The translations under genes were made by a program, and so were the position numbers. Shown piece after piece: positions 42,516 through 51,590 of a DNA stretch of 52,864 nt. The notes beneath the pieces are model-generated. The model did not search any database. It was not told where the DNA came from and saw only the letters and a program-made list of their open reading frames with translations. The DNA is from AM-1111 sp046302135. Its GTDB lineage: Bacteria; Bacteroidota; Bacteroidia; B-17B0; Aurantibacillaceae. The stretch's first letter is position 1, and each line of letters opens with the position of its first letter. Location of the stretch: NCBI GenBank assembly GCA_046302135.1, contig JBKCIQ010000122.1:1-52864 (forward strand), in the 5' to 3' direction.

Positions 42516-43085
42516 ATGGCAAACACAGGAGACATCAGTATTGGAATGGTAATTCGTTACAATGGAGAATTATGTCAGATTATTGAGTGGCAACATCGTA
42601 CCCCCGGTAACTTAAGAGCATTTTATCAAGGGAAAATGCGCAATTTGAAATCCGGGAAGTTGGTTGAAAACAGGTTTAGGAGTGGGGAGGAAATGGAAAT
42701 TGTTAGGGTTGAGTATAAAATGATGCAGTATATTTACCCTGAAGGAGATTTCATAGTTGCAATGGACAATGAATCCTACGAACAAGTTTATGTGCCCGGA
42801 ATACTTTTGGGTGAAGGCGTTAAATTCCTAAAGGAAGGTATGGATGTAAAAGTTACTTTTGAAGGTGATAATCCAATTTTAGCTGAACCACCAACATTTG
42901 TAGAATTGGAAATTACTTATACAGAGCCAGGAGTTAAAGGAGATACTGCCACGAATACTCTTAAGCCCGCTACCGTTGAAACAGGAGCCACAGTTAATAT
43001 ACCATTGTTTTGTAATGTGGGTGAAAAAATAAAGATTGATACACGTAACGGTAGTTACGTTGAAAGAGTTAAATCTGCAAAATAA
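42516..43085 (+). CDS. efp: Elongation factor P
   Basis: EF-P (189 aa) relieves ribosome stalling at polyproline. Three beta-barrel domains are clear, with the KOW-like N-terminus (GMVIRYNGELCQIIEWQHRT), the DFIVAMDNESYEQV middle part, and the C-terminal GEKIKIDTRNGSYVERV signature. The loop that carries the modified residue reads TPGNLRAF (29-36): position 32, where Lys or Arg normally sits, is asparagine and an Arg follows two residues later. It lies 27 bp after accA. Confidence 0.94.
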   Translation: MANTGDISIGMVIRYNGELCQIIEWQHRTPGNLRAFYQGKMRNLKSGKLVENRFRSGEEMEIVRVEYKMMQYIYPEGDFIVAMDNESYEQVYVPGILLGEGVKFLKEGMDVKVTFEGDNPILAEPPTFVELEITYTEPGVKGDTATNTLKPATVETGATVNIPLFCNVGEKIKIDTRNGSYVERVKSAK

Positions 43086-43150
43086 TTTTCTTTTTATTAT
43101 TTTTTTCTTTTTACGGAACTGAAATGTTCAAATTTGTGTAAAAAAGAAAT

Positions 43151-43182
43151 TTGGGATTTTAGTAATATTTGTTATACTTTTG
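43151..43182 (+). promoter_or_regulatory. Bacteroidota promoter for the beta-barrel gene
   Basis: TTG (43151-43153), 21 nt, then TACTTTTG (43175-43182), 28 bp upstream of the ATG at 43211. Confidence 0.6.
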
Positions 43183-43210
43183 TCCCTTATTCTGAATACT
43201 TAAATTTCTG

Positions 43211-44143
43211 ATGAGAAAATCTATTTTTATTTTAAGTTTTATTTTTACCTCGTTGTCTTTTTTCTCTCAGAGAAATGATTGGAAACGTGAGCGACAAGAG
43301 GTTATTTTTGGTTGTGGAGTTTCAAACTTCCTCGGAGAACTAGGTGGTAAAGATAGAATAGGTACAGATTACAGCCCTGCTGATCTTGAAATGTCTCTTA
43401 CAAGACCAACAATGATGCTTGGTTATCGTTACAGGTTGGATCGCAATTGGGCTGTAAGAGGAGAGTTCAATTTTCTAAGGCTTTGGGGTGATGATAAGTT
43501 AACCAAAGAACCATTCAGAAATAACAGAAACCTGTACTTCAGATCAAATATTTATGAAATATCTGCAAACATAGAGTATGCATTCATTTATGATAAAAAA
43601 GGAAATAAATATCACATAAAGCACACCTTTAAAAGAAGGTACAAGGCAGCAAATATTTATTCTTTTATTTATATGGGAATTTCTGTTTTCCGTTTTAACC
43701 CAAAAGCAATGTATCAAGGTACTTGGATTGCGCTTCAGCCATTAGGAACTGAAGGTCAGGGTTTAAAGCCGGGTACTAAGAAATACGCTAGAATTGCCGT
43801 AGCAATTCCAATGGGTATAGGGTTTAAAATGAGGTTAACCGACCAATGGACAATCGGAATGGAGACAAATTACCGAATTACTTTTACTGATTATATCGAC
43901 GATTGTAGTACCACCTATTATGATAATTACGAACTTTTGTCGAATAATAGCGCCGCCTCCGCACAATTAGCAGATCCAAATCTAGGACAGTTTCCATTAC
44001 AGCTCGATGAGAACGGTAAAACTAGATCGGGTTTACAAAGAGGCGACTCCAAACAAAATGACTCTTTCATGAGTATAAACATTACCGGCAGTTACATCTT
44101 GAAAGGAAAAAGAGGGTCCAAAAAAACAAGATCCAAGTTCTGA
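43211..44143 (+). CDS. Outer-membrane beta-barrel protein (DUF6089-like)
   Basis: This 310-aa exported protein has a signal peptide (about 1-20, MRKSIFILSFIFTSLSFFSQ) and alternating amphipathic strands, with VIFGCGVSNFLGELGGKDRI at the N-terminus, the pattern of DUF6089/PorG-type outer-membrane barrels in Bacteroidota. Further strands include MLGYRYRLDRNWAVRGEFNF and the long middle strand pairs ending at MSINITGSYIL. PorG is a T9SS accessory protein, which would fit the T9SS cargo here, but the identity is not certain. It has its own promoter and no operon partner. Confidence 0.68.
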   Translation: MRKSIFILSFIFTSLSFFSQRNDWKRERQEVIFGCGVSNFLGELGGKDRIGTDYSPADLEMSLTRPTMMLGYRYRLDRNWAVRGEFNFLRLWGDDKLTKEPFRNNRNLYFRSNIYEISANIEYAFIYDKKGNKYHIKHTFKRRYKAANIYSFIYMGISVFRFNPKAMYQGTWIALQPLGTEGQGLKPGTKKYARIAVAIPMGIGFKMRLTDQWTIGMETNYRITFTDYIDDCSTTYYDNYELLSNNSAASAQLADPNLGQFPLQLDENGKTRSGLQRGDSKQNDSFMSINITGSYILKGKRGSKKTRSKF

Positions 44144-44231
44144 TTTTTTCCTTAACATCAGTTTTTTCAAAAAATATCTTACACTTTCTTTCTGATTTTT
44201 ATTCTTTTTTATATTGCTGTTTAAATTAATC

Positions 44232-45002
44232 ATGAAAAAGTTTAAAGTAATTTTCTTAATCACTATTTTTTTTTCAGATGCATATTCTCAGGAAATTGAT
44301 ACAACTCGTTTAAAATTTAATTACTTAGGGTATCAATTACCCATTTCAATTTTAAATTTTAAATCAGAAACAAACTCGTCGCAAAAGACTCCCTTGATAT
44401 TTTTCCTTCATGGCGCCGGTGAAAGAGGGGTTGATAACAAATCTCAACTTTTGGGAGGTATTCCGGATATCATTAAATTTTTCAAAACTCAATCAAATTC
44501 ATCTTGCGTTGTTATTGCACCGCAATGTCCTAAAGAACAAAAGTGGGTAGATACTGACTGGACCCTTTCTTCTCATAAAATGAAGGATCAAATGAGTTGG
44601 CCACTTGAAGCCGCTGAAAATTTTTTAGATTCATTTATACTGTCAAATCCATACATAGACACAGATAGGATATACGTTAGCGGTTTGTCAATGGGCGGGT
44701 TTGCAACTTGGGAGTTAATACAGCGATTTCCAAATAAGTTTACGGCCGCAATACCGGTTTGTGGTGGAGGAGATACAGCAATGGCTGATAAAATTAAGAA
44801 CATACCTGTTTGGGCATTTCATGGTAAAAAAGACAAAGTTGTTTTAGTTAACAGAACAACAGATATGATTTACAAAATGAAAAAAGTAAATAAAAATGTT
44901 AAGGTTACAATTTATCCAAACGACGGACATTATATCTGGAAAAAAGTTTACGGTAGCAAGGAAATCATGAGCTGGTTTTTTTCTAAAAGAAAGAATCATT
45001 AA
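44232..45002 (+). CDS. Secreted alpha/beta-hydrolase (esterase/peptidase-like)
   Basis: The protein (256 aa) has a signal peptide (up to about 19) and an alpha/beta-hydrolase fold. The nucleophile is S153 in VSGLSMGGFATW, the acid is D201 in GKKDKVV and the histidine is H233 in PNDGHYIW. The oxyanion region FLHGAGERG (58-66) and APQCPKEQKWVDTDW are typical of the predicted-peptidase/phospholipase group often named poly(3-hydroxybutyrate) depolymerase-like. Substrate unknown. ATG 44232 is preferred to the TTG at 44214, because it begins the signal peptide directly. Confidence 0.82.
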   Translation: MKKFKVIFLITIFFSDAYSQEIDTTRLKFNYLGYQLPISILNFKSETNSSQKTPLIFFLHGAGERGVDNKSQLLGGIPDIIKFFKTQSNSSCVVIAPQCPKEQKWVDTDWTLSSHKMKDQMSWPLEAAENFLDSFILSNPYIDTDRIYVSGLSMGGFATWELIQRFPNKFTAAIPVCGGGDTAMADKIKNIPVWAFHGKKDKVVLVNRTTDMIYKMKKVNKNVKVTIYPNDGHYIWKKVYGSKEIMSWFFSKRKNH

Positions 45003-45042
45003 TTAATTTTACTTTCTACTAATTTCACAAAATAATCACAGA

Positions 45043-45414
45043 ATGTCCAAATCCTTGCAAACCATAATCTTACTAATTGGAAGTAATACTTTTATGACTA
45101 TTGCATGGTATGGCCATCTTCGTTTTAAAGATGTTTCGTTTTTAAAAGATTTAGGATTGATTGGAGTTGTTTTATTAAGCTGGCTTATCGCTTTAATAGA
45201 ATATTGTCTTATGGTTCCTGCAAACAGAATAGGATCAAACCTTAATGAAGGTCCTTTTAATATGTGGCAATTGAAAGTTTTGCAAGAAGTAATTTCCATT
45301 TCTGTTTTTATAGTTTTTACTTTAATTTTTTTCAAAACAGATGAATTAAAATGGAATCACCTTTTAGGATTTTTATTCATGTTGCTCGCAATATTTTTTA
45401 TATTTAAAAAGTAA
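45043..45414 (+). CDS. DUF486 (DMT-type) small membrane protein
   Basis: A 123-aa protein with four hydrophobic helices. The stretch LSWLIALIEYCLMVPANRIG is the DUF486 signature. It is a member of the drug/metabolite transporter fold with no assigned substrate. Its stop is immediately followed by the meaB reading frame (first in-frame codons after TAA at 45412-45414), so the two are in tandem. Confidence 0.88.
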   Translation: MSKSLQTIILLIGSNTFMTIAWYGHLRFKDVSFLKDLGLIGVVLLSWLIALIEYCLMVPANRIGSNLNEGPFNMWQLKVLQEVISISVFIVFTLIFFKTDELKWNHLLGFLFMLLAIFFIFKK

Positions 45415-45420
45415 TTAATC

Positions 45421-46419
45421 ATTAAGACAAGAAAAAAAATAGATATTAAGGAACTTTTTCTTCAATTAAGGAAAGGAAATATTACTGCGCTTGCCCGCGC
45501 AATCACTTTAGTAGAAAGTAAACTTCAAACTGACAGGATTCTGGCCGATGAGTTGATTGACATGTGTTTGCCTTTTACAGGAAATTCTTTCAGGATGGGG
45601 ATTACCGGTGTACCGGGTGTAGGTAAGAGTTCTTTTATCGAATCTTTCGGATTACATTTAATCGAAAACAAAAAAAAACTTGCTGTACTCGCAATTGACC
45701 CAAGCAGTGAAAAATCCGGAGGAAGTATTCTTGGAGATAAAACACGGATGGAAAAATTATCATCAGGTAAAAATGTTTTTATTCGTCCGACCCCTTCCGG
45801 TGGGCATCTTGGTGGTGTAGCTAGAAATACTTACGAAGCCGTAATCCTTTGTGAGGCCGCCGGTTTCGATTTTATAATTATTGAGACTGTTGGCGTAGGA
45901 CAGAGTGAAACTATAGTTAAGCACCTCACGGATTTTTTTCTTTTGTTGATGTTGGCGGGTAGTGGAGATGAATTGCAGGGAATAAAAAGAGGAATTATGG
46001 AGATGGCAGATAGTATTTTGATCAACAAGGCAGACGGTAATAATCTTCAGAACTGTAAAATAGCAAAATCTGAATTTTCAATGGCAATTCATTATTTGCC
46101 ACCCAACGAAAACGGATGGATTCCGAATGTCGATATTTGTTCTGCAGTCACAGGACTGGGTATTGAATCCTTTTATGATAAGATTATATCCTTTGAAGCT
46201 CAGCAAAAATCATCTGGTTACTTTAATAAAACGAGAGATGCTCAAAAACTTTTTTGGTTTGAAAATTTCTTAGTTTCAGAAATTAAAAAATTGATAGAGA
46301 CCTCCTCAAAACTTAAATATTCATTTGATGAGATCAAGATGAATTTGATAACGAATAATCTGAGTCCACACTCGGCGGTGAAAACAATACTGTCAAGAAT
46401 AGCGGAGAGTTTAAAATAG
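45421..46419 (+). CDS. meaB: Methylmalonyl-CoA mutase-associated GTPase MeaB (ATT start proposed)
   Basis: MeaB is the GTPase chaperone that protects and loads adenosylcobalamin methylmalonyl-CoA mutase. Conserved parts are GITGVPGVGKSSFIES (P-loop), SGGSILGDKTRM, RPTPSGGHLGGVA, IIETVGVGQSET and LINKADG. The first usual start (TTG 45553) would drop a conserved 44-residue arm: the in-frame codons from 45421 read (I)KTRKKIDIKELF, then QLRKGNITALARAITLVES, matching the MeaB N-terminus. No ATG, GTG or TTG lies in that stretch, and the frame is closed by the DUF486 stop at 45412. ATT at 45421 is therefore the likely start (332 aa, normal length), unless ATT is a sequence error for ATG. The mutase is not in the window. 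Confidence 0.88.
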   Translation: MKTRKKIDIKELFLQLRKGNITALARAITLVESKLQTDRILADELIDMCLPFTGNSFRMGITGVPGVGKSSFIESFGLHLIENKKKLAVLAIDPSSEKSGGSILGDKTRMEKLSSGKNVFIRPTPSGGHLGGVARNTYEAVILCEAAGFDFIIIETVGVGQSETIVKHLTDFFLLLMLAGSGDELQGIKRGIMEMADSILINKADGNNLQNCKIAKSEFSMAIHYLPPNENGWIPNVDICSAVTGLGIESFYDKIISFEAQQKSSGYFNKTRDAQKLFWFENFLVSEIKKLIETSSKLKYSFDEIKMNLITNNLSPHSAVKTILSRIAESLK

Positions 46420-46475
46420 GGATCTGTTGATTTTTACCATTCATCCTTTTTTCTCATATTGTTCAATAAAAAAGT

Positions 46476-46483
46476 TACTTTTG
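46476..46483 (+). promoter_or_regulatory. -7 box (TACTTTTG) abutting the TonB-receptor start
   Basis: TACTTTTG ends 8 nt before GTG 46492. If used, the receptor mRNA would have almost no leader. This is visible sequence; use as a promoter is inference. Confidence 0.4.
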
Positions 46484-46491
46484 TGACTATC

Positions 46492-48813
46492 GTGAAAAAG
46501 CTGTTTCTAATTTCATTTTCATTTCTGTTATTTCAGTTTGGGTTTTCCCAATCTACCAATATTAGAGGCTTTGTATATGATAAGGAGACAGGTGAACCAT
46601 TGTCTTTTATCACCGTTTTTTTACAGGGGACAAATTATGGTGTTCAAACCAACGTAGACGGTTTTTTCTCCTTAACTCAAATTAATGCGGGTACTTATAC
46701 CATAAGGGTTCAAACTATTGATCATGACAGCTCCTTTGCCGAAACTGTTACTGTTAAATCAGGTGAAATTGTAAATAAAAAATTATTTGTCCCAAAATCA
46801 GCTGTACAGTTAGAAGAGGTTACTGTAGATGTAGAGCAACAGCAAAAAGAAACCGACCCCAACCGTCCGGAAAATATTGACCCCATAAAAATCAGTAAAT
46901 TGCCTTCGGTAGGTGAGCCCGATTTAGCGCAGTACCTTCAGATACTTCCGGGAGTTGTTTTCTCAGGTGATCAGGGTGGTCAGCTTTATATTCGAGGCGG
47001 TTCTCCTGTTCAGAATAAGGTTTTACTGGACGGTATGATCATTTACAATCCATTTCACTCAATTGGATTGTTTTCTGTTTTTGATGCTGATGTAATTCGT
47101 AATGCTGATGTGTTCTCTGCGTCTTTTGGGTCTGAATACGGTGGTAGGGTGTCATCTATCATGGATATTACTACTCGTGACGGTAACAAAAAAAGGGTAT
47201 CGGGTAAAATTTCTGCCTCTCCTTTCGGTGCAAAAACTTTGGTCGAGGGGCCCTTGAGGAAATTAAGAGACGATGGCAAAGGCAGTTCCTCTTTTTTATT
47301 GTCCGCAAAGACCTCTTATCTTCCTACAACTTCCAAAGCACTTTACAGCTATATTGACCCAAATGGACTTCCTTTCAGTTTTAATGATTACTATGGAAAG
47401 ATTTCAATGAATGCCCAGAACGGAAGTAAACTCAATTTGTTTGGTTTTAGTTTCAATGATGATGTAAATTATGAATCAATTGCCCGTTTCAACTGGAATT
47501 CATTGGGCTTTGGCTCCAACTTTATTCTTATACCAGCGGCATCTAATGTTTTGGTGGAAGGAAATATAGCGTACTCACAGTACAGAATTGATGTAACCGA
47601 AAACCAGGATACCACACCAAGAAGACAGAGTGATATAAATGGTTTTAATGCAGGATTCAGATTTACAAACTTCATTGGAAAAAATGAAATAAAATATGGA
47701 ATGGAAATGATAGGCTTCAAAACAAATTTTTCATTGATTAATGCTTCAAACAGAACAATTCAACAGGAAGAAAATACCACAGAGGTTGCGGCGTACCTTA
47801 CCACTAAAATAATATCTAAGGATAAAAAAATTGTCTTTGAACCGAGTTTCAGAGGACATTATTACGCTTCACTCGCCAACTTTTCTCCTGAGCCCAGATT
47901 CGCTTTTAAATACAACTTTACAAAAAAAATACGCGCCAGATTATCAGGAGGATTTTATTCGCAAAACCTAATCAGTGCAAACTCAGACAGAGATGTTGTT
48001 AATTTGTTCTATGGATTCCTTTCAGGGAGCGACAACATTCCGACAACCTTTACTGAGCAGTCGGGAGAAACCAGGGAAATCTCACATCGTTTACAAAAGT
48101 CTCATCATTTATTGGCCGGATTTGAGTTTGACGTAATCAAGAATTTCGAAATAAAATTGGAAGGCTATCAGAAAATTTTTACACAACTTACCAATTTAAA
48201 TCGTGATAAAATCTATGATGATGTTCCTCAAAACTTTTCAGTTCCTGACTACAAGAAAAAAGATTTCATAGTTGAAGAAGGTTGGGCTAGAGGTTGTGAT
48301 TTAGTAGTTAAGTATGATCGTAAGCACTTTTATTTCTGGGCAATTTATTCACTCACTTTTAATAACCGTTGGGATGGTCGTACAGAATACAAACCTGTTT
48401 GGGACAGAAGACATAATATTAATCTTGTTTCTTCTTATACATTCGGCAAAAAAAAGAACTGGGAATTGAATGCAAGATGGAATTATGGTTCAGGTTTCCC
48501 GTTTACTCCAACTCAGGGCTTTTATCCTTCAATAAACACCAATGGAAATGCAAGTGTTGATTTGAATAACATAAACGGTTCATTAGGCTTCATACCCGGA
48601 GAATTGAACAGTGCAAGGTTGTCTGATTATCATAGATTGGATATAAATTTGAAGTATCGTTTTTTATGGACAGAGCATTCCACACTTGAAGTTACAGGAG
48701 GTGTTACCAACGCCTACAATAGGAAAAATATATTTTATCGTTCAAGAAATACAGGACAAAAAATTTACCAGCTCCCAATTTTACCTAGTTTAAATATCAG
48801 TATGACCTTCTGA
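46492..48813 (+). CDS. TonB-dependent outer-membrane receptor with CarboxypepD_reg-like plug extension
   Basis: The 773-aa receptor has a signal peptide (about 1-20, KKLFLISFSFLLFQFGFSQ), an N-terminal carboxypeptidase-regulatory-like domain (IRGFVYDKETGEPLSFITVF, about 24-105), a plug with GEPDLAQYLQILPGV, GGQLYIRGGSPVQNKVLLDG and a 22-strand barrel ending in SLNISMTF. It imports large or scarce ligands with TonB energy; no SusD partner is adjacent, so it is not a classical Sus pair. GTG 46492 is chosen because it begins the signal peptide. GTG 46483 and TTG 46459 are alternatives. Ligand unknown. Confidence 0.9.
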   Translation: MKKLFLISFSFLLFQFGFSQSTNIRGFVYDKETGEPLSFITVFLQGTNYGVQTNVDGFFSLTQINAGTYTIRVQTIDHDSSFAETVTVKSGEIVNKKLFVPKSAVQLEEVTVDVEQQQKETDPNRPENIDPIKISKLPSVGEPDLAQYLQILPGVVFSGDQGGQLYIRGGSPVQNKVLLDGMIIYNPFHSIGLFSVFDADVIRNADVFSASFGSEYGGRVSSIMDITTRDGNKKRVSGKISASPFGAKTLVEGPLRKLRDDGKGSSSFLLSAKTSYLPTTSKALYSYIDPNGLPFSFNDYYGKISMNAQNGSKLNLFGFSFNDDVNYESIARFNWNSLGFGSNFILIPAASNVLVEGNIAYSQYRIDVTENQDTTPRRQSDINGFNAGFRFTNFIGKNEIKYGMEMIGFKTNFSLINASNRTIQQEENTTEVAAYLTTKIISKDKKIVFEPSFRGHYYASLANFSPEPRFAFKYNFTKKIRARLSGGFYSQNLISANSDRDVVNLFYGFLSGSDNIPTTFTEQSGETREISHRLQKSHHLLAGFEFDVIKNFEIKLEGYQKIFTQLTNLNRDKIYDDVPQNFSVPDYKKKDFIVEEGWARGCDLVVKYDRKHFYFWAIYSLTFNNRWDGRTEYKPVWDRRHNINLVSSYTFGKKKNWELNARWNYGSGFPFTPTQGFYPSINTNGNASVDLNNINGSLGFIPGELNSARLSDYHRLDINLKYRFLWTEHSTLEVTGGVTNAYNRKNIFYRSRNTGQKIYQLPILPSLNISMTF

Positions 48814-48920
48814 TATTTTTTTGATTTTCTTTTTTTCAACACAGCATAAGTCTTAGCGATGATTTTGTAAGTTTGTTATCCGTTTTTAGTATATCTAAAC
48901 TTTTATTTTTTGTTTAATCT

Positions 48921-49634
48921 ATGGGAAGAATTTTTGAAAAAAGAAAACATAAAATGTTTGCTCGTTTTGCGAAAATGGCAAAGGCATTTACCAAAATTGG
49001 GCGAGAAATTGTTATTGCAGTAAAAGCAGGCGGCCCGGACCCCGCGAATAATGCAAGGTTGAGACAAGTAATTGCTAATGCGAGGGCACTAAATATGCCC
49101 AAAGACCGTATTGACAGTGCAATTAAGCGCGCAAATGACAAGGATACCTCAAATTATGAAGAGGTAATTTATGAAGGATATGCACCACACGGAGTTGCGG
49201 TTTTGGTTGAATGTGCAACAGATAATCCTACACGAACCGTAGCCAATATAAGAATGTATTTCAATAGAGGTGGTGGGGAACTTGGAAAGAGTGGTTCCGT
49301 TGGTTTCATGTTTGATAGAAAAGGAATGTTTAAAGTTAATGCAAAGGGAATGTCAAAAGATGAGATAGAATTTGAGTTGATTGATTTTGGGGCTGAAGAG
49401 TATACATGGGATGATGAAACAGGAGAATTGATAATTCAGACATCCTTTGCAGATTTTGGACAGATGCAGAAAGCTTTGGAAGATAGAAATATTGAAGTTC
49501 AAAGTTCATCAAAGGTGTTTGTCCCAAATGTTTCTAAAGAGATAACTCAAGAACAGGAAAATGAAGTTATGGAACTCGTGGAGAAAATGGAAGATGACGA
49601 TGATGTGCTGGCTGTTTATACTAACATCCAATAA
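48921..49634 (+). CDS. YebC/PmpR-family DNA-binding/translation factor
   Basis: The 237-aa YebC-family protein opens with MGRIFEKRKHKMFARFAKMA (basic YebC start) and continues FTKIGREIVIAVKAGGPDPA, RLRQVIANARALNMPKDRID, GYAPHGVAVLVECATDNPTR and GGELGKSGSVGFMFDRKG. Members are regulators or, as recently reported, ribosome-associated factors that relieve proline stalling. The length and domain order are normal. A TAAGTTTG box lies upstream (48868-48875) without a clear -33. recJ follows after 38 bp. Confidence 0.9.
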   Translation: MGRIFEKRKHKMFARFAKMAKAFTKIGREIVIAVKAGGPDPANNARLRQVIANARALNMPKDRIDSAIKRANDKDTSNYEEVIYEGYAPHGVAVLVECATDNPTRTVANIRMYFNRGGGELGKSGSVGFMFDRKGMFKVNAKGMSKDEIEFELIDFGAEEYTWDDETGELIIQTSFADFGQMQKALEDRNIEVQSSSKVFVPNVSKEITQEQENEVMELVEKMEDDDDVLAVYTNIQ

Positions 49635-49672
49635 TTTAAATCAATACTCAAAATCAATACTCGAAATATAAC

Positions 49673-51403
49673 GTGGAAAGACAAATTAAAACTTGGAAAA
49701 TCAATTCCGTAAAAAATGATTCAGGGTTAAGTAGGCTTCAAGACTGTTTGGAAACAGATAGAATCATTGCTTCACTATTATTGCAGAGAAATATTAATAC
49801 ATTCGAAGAAGCTAAGAATTTTTTTCGTCCTGAGCTGAGTCATTTACATGATCCTTTTCTGATGAAAGACATGGATAAAGCTGTTGAAAGAATACAGACT
49901 GCTCTAATGTCAAATGAAAAAATTCTTGTTTATGGTGATTATGATGTTGATGGAACCACTGCCGTTGCACTTTTTTATAGCTTCATAAACTCACACACCC
50001 CGAGTGTGGATTTTTATATACCGGACAGGTATTCTGAAGGATATGGAATTTCCTATCAGGGGATTCAGTATGCTAAAGAATCAGGTTGTAAATTAATTAT
50101 TTCCCTAGATTGCGGTATTAAAAGTATTGATCATGTTGAATATGCAAAACAACTGGGAATAGATTTTATAATTTGTGATCACCATTTACCATCAGATAAA
50201 TTACCCGATGCAGTTGCGATTTTAGATCCTAAACAAACAGATTGTAATTATCCTTATAAGGAGCTCTCGGGTTGCGCAATTGGATTTAAATTAGTTCAAG
50301 CAATTAGTATTAAAAATCAATGGGAATTTGAACCTATTGAAAATTATTTGGATTTGGTTGCCATTTCAATTGCTGCGGATATTGTGCCAATTACCGGTGA
50401 AAACAGGACTCTTGCATATTTTGGTTTGAAAAAGTTAAATATGAAGAAACGTCCTGGTATTTTAGCTTTACTCGAAAATGTTAGGCAGGACGGGCAAAAA
50501 ACAGAAAAGGAGATAACGATTAGTAATATTGTGTTTACTATTGGGCCAAGAATAAATGCTGCAGGGAGAATAGATCACGGCTCCAAAGCCGTAAAGTTAC
50601 TTGCTTCAAAAAATTTCGAAGAAGCTAAGAAAATTGCCTTTGAGATAAATAAAAATAATAGTGACAGAAGAGATCTTGATATTGGTACCACTAATGAAGC
50701 ACTTGAAATGATTGTTGATTCCGGTAGCTTGTCCCAAAGGAAATCTACGGTTTTATTCAGCGAGAAATGGCACAAAGGTGTCGTGGGAATTGTTGCATCA
50801 AGAATCACTGAACATTATTATAAACCTACCGTAATTTTAACCGAATCAAACGGAATGGTAATGGGTTCTGCCAGGTCGGTCAAAGATTTTGATTTGTATC
50901 AGGCAATTGAACAATGTAGTGATTTGTTGGAACAATTTGGTGGACATAAATATGCGGCAGGGCTTGCAATGAAACCGGAAAATCTTGATGCATTCAGCAA
51001 AAAATTTGAAGAGGTTGTAGCATCATCAATAACGGATGAAATGTTGATACCTAAAGAGGAAATAGATCTTCAAATTAATTTTAATGAAATAAATGATAAG
51101 TTGCTCAGGGTGTTGCTACAGTTTGCACCTCACGGCCCCGGAAATATGACGCCTGTTTTTTGTACAATGTCTGTTTCTGATTCAGGTTTTGCACGGGTCG
51201 TCGGCAACAACCACCTCAAACTTGAATTATTTCAGGAGGGAAACTTTAAAGATAAGTTCAACGCTATTGCCTTTAACATGGGGGACTATCTTCCGTTTTT
51301 CCAACAAAAGAGAAATATTAATGTTTGTTATACAATAAATGAGAACGAATACGCAAACAAAAAAAGTTTACAATTGGTGATTCGTTCAATACAGATTCAA
51401 TAA
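49673..51403 (+). CDS. recJ: Single-stranded-DNA-specific exonuclease RecJ
   Basis: RecJ (576 aa, GTG start at 49673) degrades single-stranded DNA 5' to 3' in recombination and mismatch repair. The DHH core has VYGDYDVDGTTA (motif I), SLDCG (motif II), FIICDHHLPS (motif III, DHH) and LDPKQTDCNYP. The DHHA1 region includes WHKGVVGIVASRI and FGGHKYAAGLAM, and the C-terminal OB-fold ends SLQLVIRSIQI. It starts 38 bp after the yebC stop and may be co-transcribed with it. Confidence 0.94.
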   Translation: MERQIKTWKINSVKNDSGLSRLQDCLETDRIIASLLLQRNINTFEEAKNFFRPELSHLHDPFLMKDMDKAVERIQTALMSNEKILVYGDYDVDGTTAVALFYSFINSHTPSVDFYIPDRYSEGYGISYQGIQYAKESGCKLIISLDCGIKSIDHVEYAKQLGIDFIICDHHLPSDKLPDAVAILDPKQTDCNYPYKELSGCAIGFKLVQAISIKNQWEFEPIENYLDLVAISIAADIVPITGENRTLAYFGLKKLNMKKRPGILALLENVRQDGQKTEKEITISNIVFTIGPRINAAGRIDHGSKAVKLLASKNFEEAKKIAFEINKNNSDRRDLDIGTTNEALEMIVDSGSLSQRKSTVLFSEKWHKGVVGIVASRITEHYYKPTVILTESNGMVMGSARSVKDFDLYQAIEQCSDLLEQFGGHKYAAGLAMKPENLDAFSKKFEEVVASSITDEMLIPKEEIDLQINFNEINDKLLRVLLQFAPHGPGNMTPVFCTMSVSDSGFARVVGNNHLKLELFQEGNFKDKFNAIAFNMGDYLPFFQQKRNINVCYTINENEYANKKSLQLVIRSIQIQ

Positions 51404-51590
51404 TTAATGAATTTTAAACACCGATTAACAGACTATACGTTAGTGAAAAATGTGAATTTTCGAATTAATTGAGGTTAGCTGCCAGCTTACTGAATTTTTA
51501 GTATATTAGTTGTAGGGTTTGTTGGATGAATGGAACACGTCAATTTTTACGAACAAGCTAAAAATACGGTACAAAATATTAAAATTAAAC

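Noticed and set aside
51404..51590. Gap before the LRR gene with TATACGTTAG and GAGGTTAGCTGCCAGC, considered as an integron attC site
   Set aside because: The R' and R'' core patterns (RYYYAAC, GTTRRRY) do not fit and no integrase or cassette structure is nearby.
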